DNA of 64,000 nucleotides from Lamprobacter modestohalophilus (GCF_016583905.1 NZ_NRRY01000004.1:1-64000); one strand, 5' to 3'. Counted from the first letter of the stretch, positions 52,307 through 61,999 are shown. Translations and numbers: made by a program. The notes: generated by a model from the letters alone, not told the origin.

Positions 52307-54466
52307 ATGCTCTCCCTTTTACGGCGTCTCGCGCCCAACCGACACAGCGCTCGCGACGGCAAGTCCGGGCACTTGCGTTGGCAGGTTCCCGACCTGATCG
52401 ATTTCGACTACTACGTCGATGAAGACGAACGCTTGCTGCGTGAGCACCCGGCTGAGCGCCGGCGCCTAGCCGAGCGCGATCGCACCATCTACAAAGACCG
52501 GATCGAGCCGTTCATCGGCGACGCGGATGCCCATACGCGTCAGCATCGCAACCAGGCCCTGCGCTGGTGGCTCGAACGCCGACGCGCTCAGGAAGAGCCG
52601 GAGATTGCCGAATTGCTCCCCGGCCAGGCCTTCGAGCGCGCTCAGCGCTTAGTCGCCACGGCGATGGGCCTGGTCGGCTTGGCGATCGGCATTGGCGCCG
52701 CATCAACGCTGCTCCATTACGACGGAGATCATCCCGTCAATGTCTCCTGGTACCTGTTCTGGCTGGTGTTGTTTCAGCTGATCCTGGTCGGCACCACCAT
52801 CGGGCTTTGGTATGGCCGGCGCTCCAAGCTCATCAAGGGCGCCACGCAGGACATCTCATTCCTCGGCCAGGTGTTGCGTCCGCTGTTCTCGCGCGCTGCG
52901 CGCTGGGTGCAAAAACAGCGCCTGACGCATGTGCGACCTGACCTCCGAGAGCGCGCCAAGGCCAAGCGCGGCCTGATGCAAGCCAACTACGCGCTCTACG
53001 GCCCGGCGAGCTACTTGCCCGTGCTGGTGCCCGCGCAGGTGTTTGGCATTGGCTTCAACATCGGCGTCATCTTCATGACCATGGCCCTGATCTGGTTCGC
53101 GGATCTGGGTTTCGGCTGGGGCTCGGCGATGAACATCCGCGCCGAGACCATCCAGGGCCTGATACGGGTCATCGCCCTGCCCTGGAGCTGGCTGCTCGGC
53201 GAAGGGGTGGGCCTACCGACGCTGGATCAGATCGCCGGCACGCGCATCAGCCTGAAAGACCCCCTGTACGTGCTCGATGCTGGGCATCTGCGCTCTTGGC
53301 GCTGGTTCTTGGTACTCTCGGTGCTCACCTACGGCCTACTCCCGCGCATCGCCTTGCTCGGACTCTCGGCACTTAAGCAGCGGCGGGCACTGGCCGCCCT
53401 GCCCTTCACGCATCAGTCCGCGCAAGCGCCCTATGCGCGGATGATCACGCCAAGCCTCGAGACCAAGATCATCCGTAACGGCGAAGGGCCTGAGATGCCG
53501 ATCCCGGCCCCACTCAAGCCGCTCAGCAAACCGACTGCTGCACCGCGACCGCCGAAGACCGACGCTCGTGTTGAGCCTAATCTCGAGACCAGATCAGAGC
53601 CCAGATCAGAGCCCAGACCTGAACCCAGACCTGAGCCCAGACCTGAGCCCAAATCCGAGCCCAGCGATGAGCCGCGTACCACGACCACGAGTGCGCCATC
53701 GGCGGCACCGCACACGAGGTCGGAAACAACCCCTGCGGCGCCATCACATCCGCCCTTGGCACCCGAGCCCCAGCAGTCACCGCCGGCACCACCATCCGCA
53801 GCCTCTAAGCCGAAACCTGAGCCGAAGCCTGAGCCGAAATCGACACCGAAGCCTGAGTCGCGCCCGGAACCGCTGCCACGGCCCGGTCCATCGGAGACGA
53901 GCAACGGCCCGTCGACGCAACCGCCTAGCGCCCATGCAGCGCTCGAACGCGCCAGCGCGACGCCTGAATCCGAGGCGCCGCCTGTCGATCGGGTCACCGT
54001 CGATGCCGATGCCTGTGTGCTGCTCCTGCATATCGATGTCGCCGACCTGCTCGCGGAGCAAGATCATGCGCGGCTACAGCAACTGCTGCGCAGCCAGACC
54101 GGTTGGCGTGTGGCCGCCGCGGTGACCTACGGCGGCGGCCGGGCGATGGCGGATCAGACCGTCGAGCTGATCAGCAACGCGATTTGGAGCGCACCGCCGG
54201 CTCGGATCGCACTGATCCAAGACGGATCACAACCCCCGATTACCGAAAACCTCCGCTTTTTGCGCAGCGTCCGCGCCGCAGCTGGCGAGCAGGCGCAGGT
54301 ATTACTGGCGCTGATTGGCGATCCTGACGACGATGAAGATGATCCGCTGCCGCCACTGAGCGATTTCGACTTTGCCGATTGGCAGCGCAAGATCGAGCAG
54401 ATGGGCGACCCCTATTTGCGGCTGGTCATGCTCGCGCCGCCTGATGATGATGATGAGGCCGCATGA
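52307..54466 (+). CDS. DUF2868 membrane protein
   Basis: 719 residues, DUF2868 family (function unknown). A charged N-terminal 100 residues (LIDFDYYVDEDERLLREHPAERRRLAERDRTIY) is followed by about four membrane segments: near 117-139, 145-170, 245-275 and 330-357. A long Pro/Glu/Arg-rich linker (about 395-560) is built of PEPRPEP-type repeats with a 12-base period at 53585-53665. The C-terminal 150-residue domain (VDADACVLLLHIDVADLLAEQ) is compact and ends in an acidic tail. Its stop overlaps the DUF3482 GTPase start by 4 bases, and this pairing is recurrent in DUF2868 genes. Confidence 0.85.
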   Translation: MLSLLRRLAPNRHSARDGKSGHLRWQVPDLIDFDYYVDEDERLLREHPAERRRLAERDRTIYKDRIEPFIGDADAHTRQHRNQALRWWLERRRAQEEPEIAELLPGQAFERAQRLVATAMGLVGLAIGIGAASTLLHYDGDHPVNVSWYLFWLVLFQLILVGTTIGLWYGRRSKLIKGATQDISFLGQVLRPLFSRAARWVQKQRLTHVRPDLRERAKAKRGLMQANYALYGPASYLPVLVPAQVFGIGFNIGVIFMTMALIWFADLGFGWGSAMNIRAETIQGLIRVIALPWSWLLGEGVGLPTLDQIAGTRISLKDPLYVLDAGHLRSWRWFLVLSVLTYGLLPRIALLGLSALKQRRALAALPFTHQSAQAPYARMITPSLETKIIRNGEGPEMPIPAPLKPLSKPTAAPRPPKTDARVEPNLETRSEPRSEPRPEPRPEPRPEPKSEPSDEPRTTTTSAPSAAPHTRSETTPAAPSHPPLAPEPQQSPPAPPSAASKPKPEPKPEPKSTPKPESRPEPLPRPGPSETSNGPSTQPPSAHAALERASATPESEAPPVDRVTVDADACVLLLHIDVADLLAEQDHARLQQLLRSQTGWRVAAAVTYGGGRAMADQTVELISNAIWSAPPARIALIQDGSQPPITENLRFLRSVRAAAGEQAQVLLALIGDPDDDEDDPLPPLSDFDFADWQRKIEQMGDPYLRLVMLAPPDDDDEAA

Positions 54467-55905
54467 TGGAAGCTCAGGTTCCTACACTCGCCATCGTTGG
54501 CCATCCGAATGCCGGAAAATCGTCGGTTGTCGCCACGCTGACCGAGAACGATCGCATCGCCATCGACAAGCGCGCCGGCACCACGACGCGCTCTGACGAA
54601 TATCCGGTCGAGATCGATGGCAAGGCGGTCATGCGCTTCGTTGACACGCCCGGCTTTCAGAATCCGACCGATATCCTCGAGTGGTTTCAACAGCATGCAG
54701 ACGAGATCGATCTCCCGCGCGCGTTCTTGAATGCCCATACCGATGACCGGCTCTACAGTCACGACTGCGCCTTGATGCGGCCGCTGGCCGATGGCGCTGG
54801 CATCATCTTGGTGGTCGACGGCTCGAAGCGAATCAAGGAAAAGGACCGCACCGAGATGGAACTGCTGCGCCTCACCGGGCGTCCGCGCATGGCCATCCTC
54901 AACAACCTGACTAGTAACGCCAAGCACATGGCGGCCTGGCAGGACGCGCTCAACAAGTCCTTCAACTCGGTGCGCGAGTTCAACGCGCATCGCGCCACCT
55001 ACGCTGAGCGCATCGCACTCCTGAACGCCCTCAAGACCATCGACCAACGCTGGGAGCCGATGCTGCACGAGACGGTGCGCGCCTTCGAGCGCGACTGGCA
55101 GCGGCGCATTGATCACAGTGTTGACAGCATCCTCGACCTCCTGCGCAAGGCGCTGACCTTCAAAGTGGTCAAGATCGTCAAGGTGAACGAGCTCGGCTCG
55201 GACCGAGAGCGCGAGTCGATTCGCCAACGCCTGAACGAGAGCCTGCAGGATGGGCTCCGCACGCTCGAAACGGAGGCCCAGACCGAGATCCGAACGCATT
55301 TCAAGCATCACGTCTGGAATGTCGCGCCCGACTCCTTGCTGGTCAAAGATCTGTTTTCAGACGAGGTCGAGCGCCATCTCGGGCTGAACCGACATCAGAC
55401 GGTCCTTGCGAGCGCCGCCGCCGGTGCTGCCACCGGTGGTGCGATCGATCTGGGTGTCGGCGGCCTCTCGTTCGGTGCCGGCACCCTGATCGGCGCCGGC
55501 GTTGGCGGCGTGCTCGGCGTGCTCGGCACCTCGCAGCTGGCCAAGCTCGATATCCAGCGCACACTCGGCGTCGAGCGCTTCACGCTCGGGCCGGTGAGCA
55601 ACCCCCGCTTCCCGTTTGTCCTGCTCGACCGCAGCATCCTCTACTGCGCGCGCGCAATGAACTGGGCACATGGCCGCCAGGCAGCCGATGAGAGCGCGCC
55701 CAACCGCGTTCCAGATCAGGCGCCGAAGAAGCAGCGTGGATTTACCGAGGCCCTCGACGGCGAAGATCATAAGGTCCTGGCCAAATTCTTTGCCGCCGCC
55801 CGCAAGGGCAAGCATTCCCCACAGGAGCAGCGCGTTCGCGAGATCCTAGGCAGCATCCTGCACGATCTGTCCACTGACAAGATCGACAGCCGCGCTAGCC
55901 TCTAA
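54463..55905 (+). CDS. GTPase with DUF3482 domain
   Basis: 480 residues. The N-terminal Ras-like GTPase has LAIVGHPNAGKSSVVATLTEND (G1), a switch Thr region RAGTTTRSDEYPV (G2), RFVDTPGFQN (G3), and ILNNLTSN in place of the usual NKxD (G4, altered). The DUF3482 region includes a long helical middle (about 195-290) and a Gly-rich hydrophobic stretch ASAAAGAATGGAIDLGVGGLSFGAGTLIGAGVGGVLGVLG (about 308-347), a likely membrane-inserting hairpin. That combination recalls GTPases which act on membranes. It is translated with the DUF2868 protein; the shared function is unknown. Confidence 0.88.
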   Translation: MMEAQVPTLAIVGHPNAGKSSVVATLTENDRIAIDKRAGTTTRSDEYPVEIDGKAVMRFVDTPGFQNPTDILEWFQQHADEIDLPRAFLNAHTDDRLYSHDCALMRPLADGAGIILVVDGSKRIKEKDRTEMELLRLTGRPRMAILNNLTSNAKHMAAWQDALNKSFNSVREFNAHRATYAERIALLNALKTIDQRWEPMLHETVRAFERDWQRRIDHSVDSILDLLRKALTFKVVKIVKVNELGSDRERESIRQRLNESLQDGLRTLETEAQTEIRTHFKHHVWNVAPDSLLVKDLFSDEVERHLGLNRHQTVLASAAAGAATGGAIDLGVGGLSFGAGTLIGAGVGGVLGVLGTSQLAKLDIQRTLGVERFTLGPVSNPRFPFVLLDRSILYCARAMNWAHGRQAADESAPNRVPDQAPKKQRGFTEALDGEDHKVLAKFFAAARKGKHSPQEQRVREILGSILHDLSTDKIDSRASL

Positions 55906-55921
55906 GGTTCGTCTTTAAGCC

Positions 55922-58732
55922 ATGACCAACCTGCCACTGATCGTTCTGATCCCGTTCATCGGCGCCATGCTGCCGCCCTGGGCTGTGATGACCGGGCGGC
56001 CTTGGTCAGCCTGGGTCACTGGCGGCGTCGCCCTCGCGGCCCTTGCGCTGACGATCGTCCCAGGCCTGTCGGTCATGCAGGGCGAGACCCTGATCTGGCA
56101 GCAAGACTGGTTCCCGGCGCTGGGGCTCTCACTAGCGTTTCGACTCGATGGCCTGGCGCTGCTGTTCGTGCTGATGATCCTCATCATCGGCCTGCTGGTG
56201 ATCCTGTACGCGCGCTGGTATCTCGCCGAGCAGGACCCAATGGGCCGCTTCTACGCCTATCTACTGCTGTTCATGGGCTCCATGCTCGGACTGGTCATGT
56301 CCGAGAACCTGATCCAACTGCTGATGTTCTGGGAGCTCACGAGCATCAGCTCCTTCCTGCTGATCAGCTATTGGCGCCAGCGTGCGGATGCCCGCCAAGG
56401 CGCGCGCATCGCGCTCGCAATCACCGGCGGCGGCGGTCTCGCCTTGCTCGGTGGCATCCTCCTGCTCGGGGAGATCGTCGGTAGCTACGACCTCAGCGCC
56501 GTGCTGGCCGCGGGCAAGAGTATCCATGCCGACCCGCTCTATGTGCCGGCGCTGGTGCTGATCCTGCTCGGGGTGTTCACCAAGTCGGCCCAGTTCCCGT
56601 TCCATTTCTGGCTGCCGCATGCGATGGCCGCGCCAACTCCGGTCAGCGCCTATCTTCACTCGGCGACCATGGTCAAGGCCGGCGTCTTCCTGCTCGCCCG
56701 GCTGTTCCCAGCACTCTCCGGCTCTGAGGCCTGGACCTGGATCGTCGCCCCTGTCGGCATGCTGACGCTGCTGATCGGTGCTTATAACGCCTTTTTCAAA
56801 CATGACCTCAAGGGCCTGCTGGCCTATTCGACCATCAGCCACCTCGGCCTGATCACCTTGCTGTTCGGCATTGGCACGCCCTTGGCGGCGGTCGCTGGCG
56901 TGTTCCACATCATGAACCATGCGACCTTCAAGGCCTCGCTGTTCATGGCCGCCGGCATCATCGATCACGAGGCTGGCACGCGCGATATGCGACGCCTCGC
57001 CGGACTCTGGAAGTTCATGCCGCAGACCGGCCTGTTGGCAATGATTGCCGCCGCCGCGATGGCCGGCGTGCCGCTGCTGAATGGATTCTTGTCGAAGGAG
57101 ATGTTCTTCGAGAAGACCGTCTATATGGCCAGCTTCGCCGAAAGCTTCTGGTTGTTGCCGGTGCTGGCGACGATTGCGGGCGCGCTCGCGGTCGCCTACT
57201 CGCTACGCTTCATCCATGACGTCTTCTTCAACGGCACCCCAACTGACCTGCCACGCACCCCGCATGACCCCTCGCGCTGGATGCTGGTGCCGGTCGAGGT
57301 GCTGGTAGTGATCTGCATCGCGGTCGGTATCCTACCGAGCCTCACCTTCGGGCCGCTGCTCGGAGTCGCGGTCGGTGCCGTGCTGCAAGGCCCCGCCCCA
57401 GACTACAGCCTCAAGGTCTGGCACGGCTTCACGCCAGCGCTCGGCATGAGCATGCTGGCGCTAGCCGGTGGCGCCCTGATCTACGCGATTCGCCAACCGC
57501 TGTTCCGCTGGCACGAGACACTGTTCGGCCGCATCGATGCGCGCGCCCTGTTCGAGGGCTTTGAGCGCGCCCTGCTCTGGAGCAGCCGCGCCCTAGATCA
57601 GCTGATCCATCGTCGATCATTACAGTTCATGCTGGTCGTGCTGATCAGTGCCGCACTCGTCATGCTGGCGCGCGGTTTCTGGGGCATGCCCATCACGGGC
57701 AGCGCCACCCTGCTCCCGATCGACCCGGTCAGCACCAGCGCCGCCATCTGCCTAGCAGCCGGTGCCATCGGCACGGTCGTCTGGCATCGGCAGCGCTGGA
57801 CCGCGCTGGTGATGCTGAGCGTGGTCGGTCTGATCATCGCGCTGGCCTTCGTCAAGCTCTCAGCGCCGGACCTGGCACTCACCCAGCTCTCAGTCGAGAT
57901 GGTCACCATCGTGCTGCTCTTGCTGGCGCTGCATTTTCTGCCCAAGCAGACGCCGCGCGAGTCCAGTCTGCCGCGCAAGCTGCGCGACCTGCTGCTGGCC
58001 CTGCTTGGCGGCGGCGCCACCGGACTGCTGACCTGGGCAGTGCTGACACGCCCCTACGACAGCATCTCCGGTTGGATGCTCGAGAACAGCGTTCCCGGTG
58101 GTGGCGGTACGAATGTGGTGAATGTGATCCTGGTCGACTTCCGCGGCTTCGACACCCTCGGTGAGATCACCGTGCTCGCCATCGCCGCGATCGGCATCTA
58201 CATGATGCTGCGCGATCTGCGGCTCGACGTCCCGCTCACCGACGACCAGGGCCGGCCCTGGAGCAGCGATGTGAATCCGCTCATTCTCGCCACCTTCTCG
58301 CGCTTGCTGTTGCCCTTGGCGCTGATGGTCGCGGTGTTCATCTTCCTGCGCGGCCATAACCTCCCTGGCGGTGGCTTCATCGCCGGGCTGATCATCTCGG
58401 TGGCGCTGGTGATGCAATATCTGGCCAATGGCATCGCCTGGACCAAACTGCGCCTCTCTGGCGAGCTGCATCCGCTGATCGGCCTGGGCCTGCTGCTGGC
58501 AACCGCCACCGGGCTCGGCAGCTGGTACTTCGGCTATCCGTTCCTGACCTCGACCCATGGCCATCTGCATCTACCCGTCATCGGTGATCTCGAGCTTGCC
58601 TCGGTCATGCTGTTCGATCTCGGCGTCATGATGGTAGTCATCGGCATCACCCTGGTGATCCTGATCCGACTCGGCCGCATTGGTCTCGTGCAACGCCGTG
58701 TTGCCATCGACGATTCCGACTTAAACCGCTAA
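55922..58732 (+). CDS. mrpA: Na+/H+ antiporter subunit MrpA (A-B fusion)
   Basis: 936 residues. The N-terminal two thirds is an NuoL-like proton-channel subunit (LLMFWELTSISSFLLISYW, KSAQFPFHFWLPHAMAAPTPVSAYLHSATMVKAGVFLLARL with the conserved His and Lys). A DUF4040-type region follows (ALAFVKLSAPDLALTQLSVEMVTIVLLLLAL), then a C-terminal MrpB domain (VNVILVDFRGFDTLGEITVLAIAAIGIYMML and RGHNLPGGGFIAGLI). The fused A-B form is the group found in Pseudomonas and relatives. It exports Na+ (or other cations) in exchange for H+. Its stop overlaps mrpC by one base. Confidence 0.95.
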   Translation: MTNLPLIVLIPFIGAMLPPWAVMTGRPWSAWVTGGVALAALALTIVPGLSVMQGETLIWQQDWFPALGLSLAFRLDGLALLFVLMILIIGLLVILYARWYLAEQDPMGRFYAYLLLFMGSMLGLVMSENLIQLLMFWELTSISSFLLISYWRQRADARQGARIALAITGGGGLALLGGILLLGEIVGSYDLSAVLAAGKSIHADPLYVPALVLILLGVFTKSAQFPFHFWLPHAMAAPTPVSAYLHSATMVKAGVFLLARLFPALSGSEAWTWIVAPVGMLTLLIGAYNAFFKHDLKGLLAYSTISHLGLITLLFGIGTPLAAVAGVFHIMNHATFKASLFMAAGIIDHEAGTRDMRRLAGLWKFMPQTGLLAMIAAAAMAGVPLLNGFLSKEMFFEKTVYMASFAESFWLLPVLATIAGALAVAYSLRFIHDVFFNGTPTDLPRTPHDPSRWMLVPVEVLVVICIAVGILPSLTFGPLLGVAVGAVLQGPAPDYSLKVWHGFTPALGMSMLALAGGALIYAIRQPLFRWHETLFGRIDARALFEGFERALLWSSRALDQLIHRRSLQFMLVVLISAALVMLARGFWGMPITGSATLLPIDPVSTSAAICLAAGAIGTVVWHRQRWTALVMLSVVGLIIALAFVKLSAPDLALTQLSVEMVTIVLLLLALHFLPKQTPRESSLPRKLRDLLLALLGGGATGLLTWAVLTRPYDSISGWMLENSVPGGGGTNVVNVILVDFRGFDTLGEITVLAIAAIGIYMMLRDLRLDVPLTDDQGRPWSSDVNPLILATFSRLLLPLALMVAVFIFLRGHNLPGGGFIAGLIISVALVMQYLANGIAWTKLRLSGELHPLIGLGLLLATATGLGSWYFGYPFLTSTHGHLHLPVIGDLELASVMLFDLGVMMVVIGITLVILIRLGRIGLVQRRVAIDDSDLNR

Positions 58733-59058
58733 TGGAAGCACTCATCGCTCTCTCCGTCGGGCTCCTAACGGCCTGTGGTATCTACCTGCTTCTGCGCGGA
58801 CGGACCTTTCCGGTCGTGCTCGGCATCACCCTGCTGTCTTATGCGGTGAACCTGTTTTTATTCGTGATGGGCCGCCTGAGTATCGGGGTACCAGCGATCC
58901 TCGAGCCGAATCGCGCCGACTATGCCGACCCCTTACCCCAGGCGCTGGTGCTGACCGCGATCGTGATCGGCTTTGGCATGACGGCCTTTGTCGTCGTACT
59001 CGCACTGCGGGCGCGGGCCGACCTGGGTAACGACCATGTCGATGGACGCGAGCCATGA
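58732..59058 (+). CDS. mrpC: Na+/H+ antiporter subunit MrpC
   Basis: 108 residues, NuoK-like with three membrane segments. MEALIALSVGLLTACGIYLLLRGRTFPVVLGITLLSYAVNLFLFVMG and DPLPQALVLTAIVIGFGMTAFVVVLALR contain the family residues. It overlaps mrpD by 4 bases. Confidence 0.95.
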   Translation: MEALIALSVGLLTACGIYLLLRGRTFPVVLGITLLSYAVNLFLFVMGRLSIGVPAILEPNRADYADPLPQALVLTAIVIGFGMTAFVVVLALRARADLGNDHVDGREP

Positions 59059-60644
59059 CTGACCTTGGCAACCATGTAGTCATTGCGCCGATCCTGGTGC
59101 CGTTGCTGACCGGCACCCTGCTGGTGCTGCTGCGCGGCAGTGCGACGCCGCTGCGCCGCACCATCAGCATGCTCGGCATCCAGCTACTGCTCGCGGCCTC
59201 GCTCTGGCTGCTGCTGCAGGTTGCAGACGGCGATCTGCTGGTCTACCAGCTCGGTAGCTGGGCCGCTCCTTATGGCATCGTGCTGGTCGCCGATCGACTC
59301 TCCGCGGCGATGGTGATGGTGACCTCGGTGCTCGCGCTGTTCGCGATGATGCACGCGATCCAGGGCAGCGATCGGCGCGGGCGCCAATACCACGTGCTGT
59401 TCCAATTCCTGCTGATGGGCCTGAATGGCGCCTTCCTCACCGGCGATCTGTTCAACCTCTTTGTCTTCTTCGAGATCTTGCTGATCGCCTCCTATGGCAT
59501 GCTGCTGCATGGCGGTGGCGCAGCCCGGAGCAAGGCTGGCCTGCATTACGTGGTCGTCAATCTGGTCGGCTCGAGCCTGTTCCTGTTCGCGGTCGGCACC
59601 CTCTACGGCGTGCTCGGCACGCTGAACATGGCCGATCTCGCACTGCGTGTCGCCGCCTTGCCGCCTGAAGAGGTGGGTCTGGTCCGTGCGGCGGCGCTGC
59701 TCTTATTCGTGGTGTTCGCACTCAAGGCCGCGCTGGTGCCCCTCCACCTCTGGCTGCCCGGCGCCTATTCGGCCGCGGGTCCGGCCTCAGTGGCCCTGTT
59801 CGCGATCATGACCAAGGTCGGCGGCTATTCGATCCTGCGTGTCTATAGCCTGATCTTTGGCGCCGAGGCGGGTCCGCTCGCCAACCTGGTCGAGCCCTGG
59901 CTGCTGGTGCTCGGGCTACTGACCATCGTCGTCGGCACCATCGGGGTCTTGGCCAGCCGCAACTTAGCCCTGTTGGTCGCGCATCTGGTGGTGATCTCGA
60001 GCGGCAGCATCCTGACTGCGTTTGGCCTTGGCAGCCAGGCAGCACTGAGCGCCGGCCTCTATTACAGTTTCCAATCCGCATTGGTCACCGCTGCCCTGTT
60101 CATGCTCACCGAGAATGTCGCCCGTACCCGCGGTGCCTTTGCCGACCAGCTGCGTGCGGGACCGATGCTGCCGGCAGCGAATCTGCTCGGCGGGCTCTTC
60201 CTGGTCTTGGCCCTGGCCGTGGCTGGCGTGCCGCCGCTGTCTGGATTCATCGGCAAGGTCTTGATCATCCAGGCCAGCCTGGACACCCCAGCAATCGCCT
60301 GGATCATGGCCATCGTGCTCAGCACCAGCCTACTAACGCTGATGGCATTGGCGCGCGCCGGCAGCACCCTGTTTTTCAAGACCGACACCAATGCCGGCGC
60401 TGCCACCTTGCCGAATGCGGCGAACCTGGTCCCGGTCGCAGCGGTGGCGGTGATCAGCCTGCTTTACGTGGTCTTCGCCAGTCCGATCTACAGCTATACC
60501 GAAGCGGCTGCAGCCCAGCTCCTGAGTCCCGCGGACTACATCGAAGCGGTCCTTGACGGTGAGACGCTCGCTGGCGGTGAGACGCGACTCGACAGCGAGA
60601 CGACGTCCGACGGCATGCCTCCAGACTCAGGCGGGCATGATTAA
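59055..60644 (+). CDS. mrpD: Na+/H+ antiporter subunit MrpD
   Basis: 529 residues, NuoM/N-like with about 14 membrane segments. Motifs: GDLFNLFVFFEILLIASYGMLLHGG (conserved Glu of helix 5), ALKAALVPLHLWLPGAYSAAGPASVALFAIMTKVGGYSILRVY (Lys pair of the proton path) and a final NLVPVAAVAVISLLYV. A polar tail of about 45 residues extends past the last segment. Three bases separate it from mrpE. Confidence 0.95.
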   Translation: MTDLGNHVVIAPILVPLLTGTLLVLLRGSATPLRRTISMLGIQLLLAASLWLLLQVADGDLLVYQLGSWAAPYGIVLVADRLSAAMVMVTSVLALFAMMHAIQGSDRRGRQYHVLFQFLLMGLNGAFLTGDLFNLFVFFEILLIASYGMLLHGGGAARSKAGLHYVVVNLVGSSLFLFAVGTLYGVLGTLNMADLALRVAALPPEEVGLVRAAALLLFVVFALKAALVPLHLWLPGAYSAAGPASVALFAIMTKVGGYSILRVYSLIFGAEAGPLANLVEPWLLVLGLLTIVVGTIGVLASRNLALLVAHLVVISSGSILTAFGLGSQAALSAGLYYSFQSALVTAALFMLTENVARTRGAFADQLRAGPMLPAANLLGGLFLVLALAVAGVPPLSGFIGKVLIIQASLDTPAIAWIMAIVLSTSLLTLMALARAGSTLFFKTDTNAGAATLPNAANLVPVAAVAVISLLYVVFASPIYSYTEAAAAQLLSPADYIEAVLDGETLAGGETRLDSETTSDGMPPDSGGHD

Positions 60645-60647
60645 TCG

Positions 60648-61139
60648 ATGAAAACGTTATTCCCACACCCGATCCTGTCACTCATGCTGCTAGGCCTCTG
60701 GCTGCTGCTGGTCAACTCGATCAGCCCCGGTCAGATCCTGCTCGGCACGCTGCTGGCTTGGCTGATCCCGCTCTACACCGCGCGCTTCTGGACGGCTCAG
60801 ATCCATATCCGGCGACCTCTGTTACTGCTCAAGCTTACCGGCACCGTGCTCGTCGATATCCTGATCGCCAACATTGCGGTTGCGCGCTTGATCGTCGGAC
60901 CAAGGGCGCGCATCCAGCCCGGCTTTATTCGCATGCCACTGCGCGTGAAGGGGAATGTCAGCGTCAGCCTGTTGGCGAATATCATCACCCTCACACCTGG
61001 CACCCTATCAGCCTCACTGAGCCCCGACCGCAGTGAGCTGATCATCCACGCGCTGCAGGGCGAGGACAGCGCGGCGATTATTACTGAAATACGCGAGCGC
61101 TATGAGCAACCGCTGCTGGATGCGTTGGAGCAGACCTGA
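60648..61139 (+). CDS. mrpE: Na+/H+ antiporter subunit MrpE
   Basis: 163 residues with two N-terminal membrane segments and a cytoplasmic domain: FIRMPLRVKGNVSVSLLANIITLTPGTLSASLSPDRSELIIHAL is the MrpE signature. It is needed for complex stability. A 150-base spacer with tandem repeats separates it from mrpF. Confidence 0.93.
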   Translation: MKTLFPHPILSLMLLGLWLLLVNSISPGQILLGTLLAWLIPLYTARFWTAQIHIRRPLLLLKLTGTVLVDILIANIAVARLIVGPRARIQPGFIRMPLRVKGNVSVSLLANIITLTPGTLSASLSPDRSELIIHALQGEDSAAIITEIRERYEQPLLDALEQT

Positions 61140-61216
61140 GGCGCTGGCGACCGTTTTTGGAGGTGTGGAATGCGAACGGTGATCAACCATTTCACCCTGT
61201 TATCGATGGCGAAATG

Positions 61217-61275
61217 AAGTCTGGCCACTGCAAGTCTGGCCACTGCAAGTCTGGCCACTGCAAGTCTGGCCACTG
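61217..61275. repeat. 15-base tandem repeat in the mrpE-mrpF spacer
   Basis: AAGTCTGGCCACTGC is repeated four times almost exactly (last unit one base short). It ends 15 bases before the mrpF start, in the only real spacer of the operon. Confidence 0.95.
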
Positions 61276-61289
61276 ATGGAGACAAGGCG

Positions 61290-61586
61290 ATGAACGAGCT
61301 GCCCGAGACCGGGCTGATCCTGAACCTGGCGCTAGCAGTGGGCTTCCTGCTGGTGACTGTGGCGGTATTGCTATCGCTCTGGCGCCTGATCATCGGCCCA
61401 GATCAGCCAGACCGCATCCTGGCCCTCGACACCCTCTATGTGAACACCGTCGCGCTGCTGGTCCTGCTCGATATCAAGCTCGCCAGCAGTCTCTACTTTG
61501 AAGCCGCGCTGCTGATCGCCTTATTCGGCTTCGTCGGTACCGTGGCCTTAGCCAAGTTCTTGACCAGAGGGGACATCATCGAGTGA
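61290..61586 (+). CDS. mrpF: Na+/H+ antiporter subunit MrpF
   Basis: 98 residues with three membrane segments. RLIIGPDQPDRILALDTLYVNTVALLVLLDIKLASSLYFEAALLIALFGFVGTVALAKFLTRGDIIE is the MrpF signature, with the conserved Asp residues in PDRILALD. It overlaps mrpG by 4 bases (GTGA). Confidence 0.95.
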   Translation: MNELPETGLILNLALAVGFLLVTVAVLLSLWRLIIGPDQPDRILALDTLYVNTVALLVLLDIKLASSLYFEAALLIALFGFVGTVALAKFLTRGDIIE

Positions 61587-61999
61587 CTACCGAGCTAACA
61601 ACGCTGCTGGTCGAGATCTTCGTCGCGTTGCTGATCCTGATCGGCGCCGGCTTTACCCTGCTCGGCTCCTTCGGCCTGGTCCGTCTTCGCGATCTCTATG
61701 AGCGGCTGCACACCCCAACCAAAGCCACCACCCTTGGCGTCGGTAGCCTGCTGATCGCCTCAGCGGTGTTCTTTACCTGGCGCGAGCCTGGCGTCTCACT
61801 GCACGAGGTTCTCGTCGCGGTATTCCTCTTCATCACCGCACCGGTCAGCGCGCACCTCATCGCCAAGGCCGCATTGCATCAGCGCAGCCCAAGCCGTTCT
61901 GGCTTGCCACCGGAAAGCCTGCTCGAGAAGCACGATGGTCATGGCGCCAAACCTAGGCCCAACGCCGAGGCCAAACAGAAACCTAGTCAAACCGGCTGA
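61583..61999 (+). CDS. mrpG: Na+/H+ antiporter subunit MrpG
   Basis: 138 residues starting with GTG at 61583. GAGFTLLGSFGLVRLRDLYERLHTPTKATTLGVGSLLIASAVFF and APVSAHLIAKAALHQ are typical of MrpG. A polar C-terminal tail of about 35 residues follows. It ends the operon. Confidence 0.95.
   Translation: MTTELTTLLVEIFVALLILIGAGFTLLGSFGLVRLRDLYERLHTPTKATTLGVGSLLIASAVFFTWREPGVSLHEVLVAVFLFITAPVSAHLIAKAALHQRSPSRSGLPPESLLEKHDGHGAKPRPNAEAKQKPSQTG

Noticed and set aside
53560-53870. CRISPR-like short repeats
   Set aside because: They are 12-base in-frame repeats encoding PEPRPEP-type linker residues of the DUF2868 protein, without spacers of even length.
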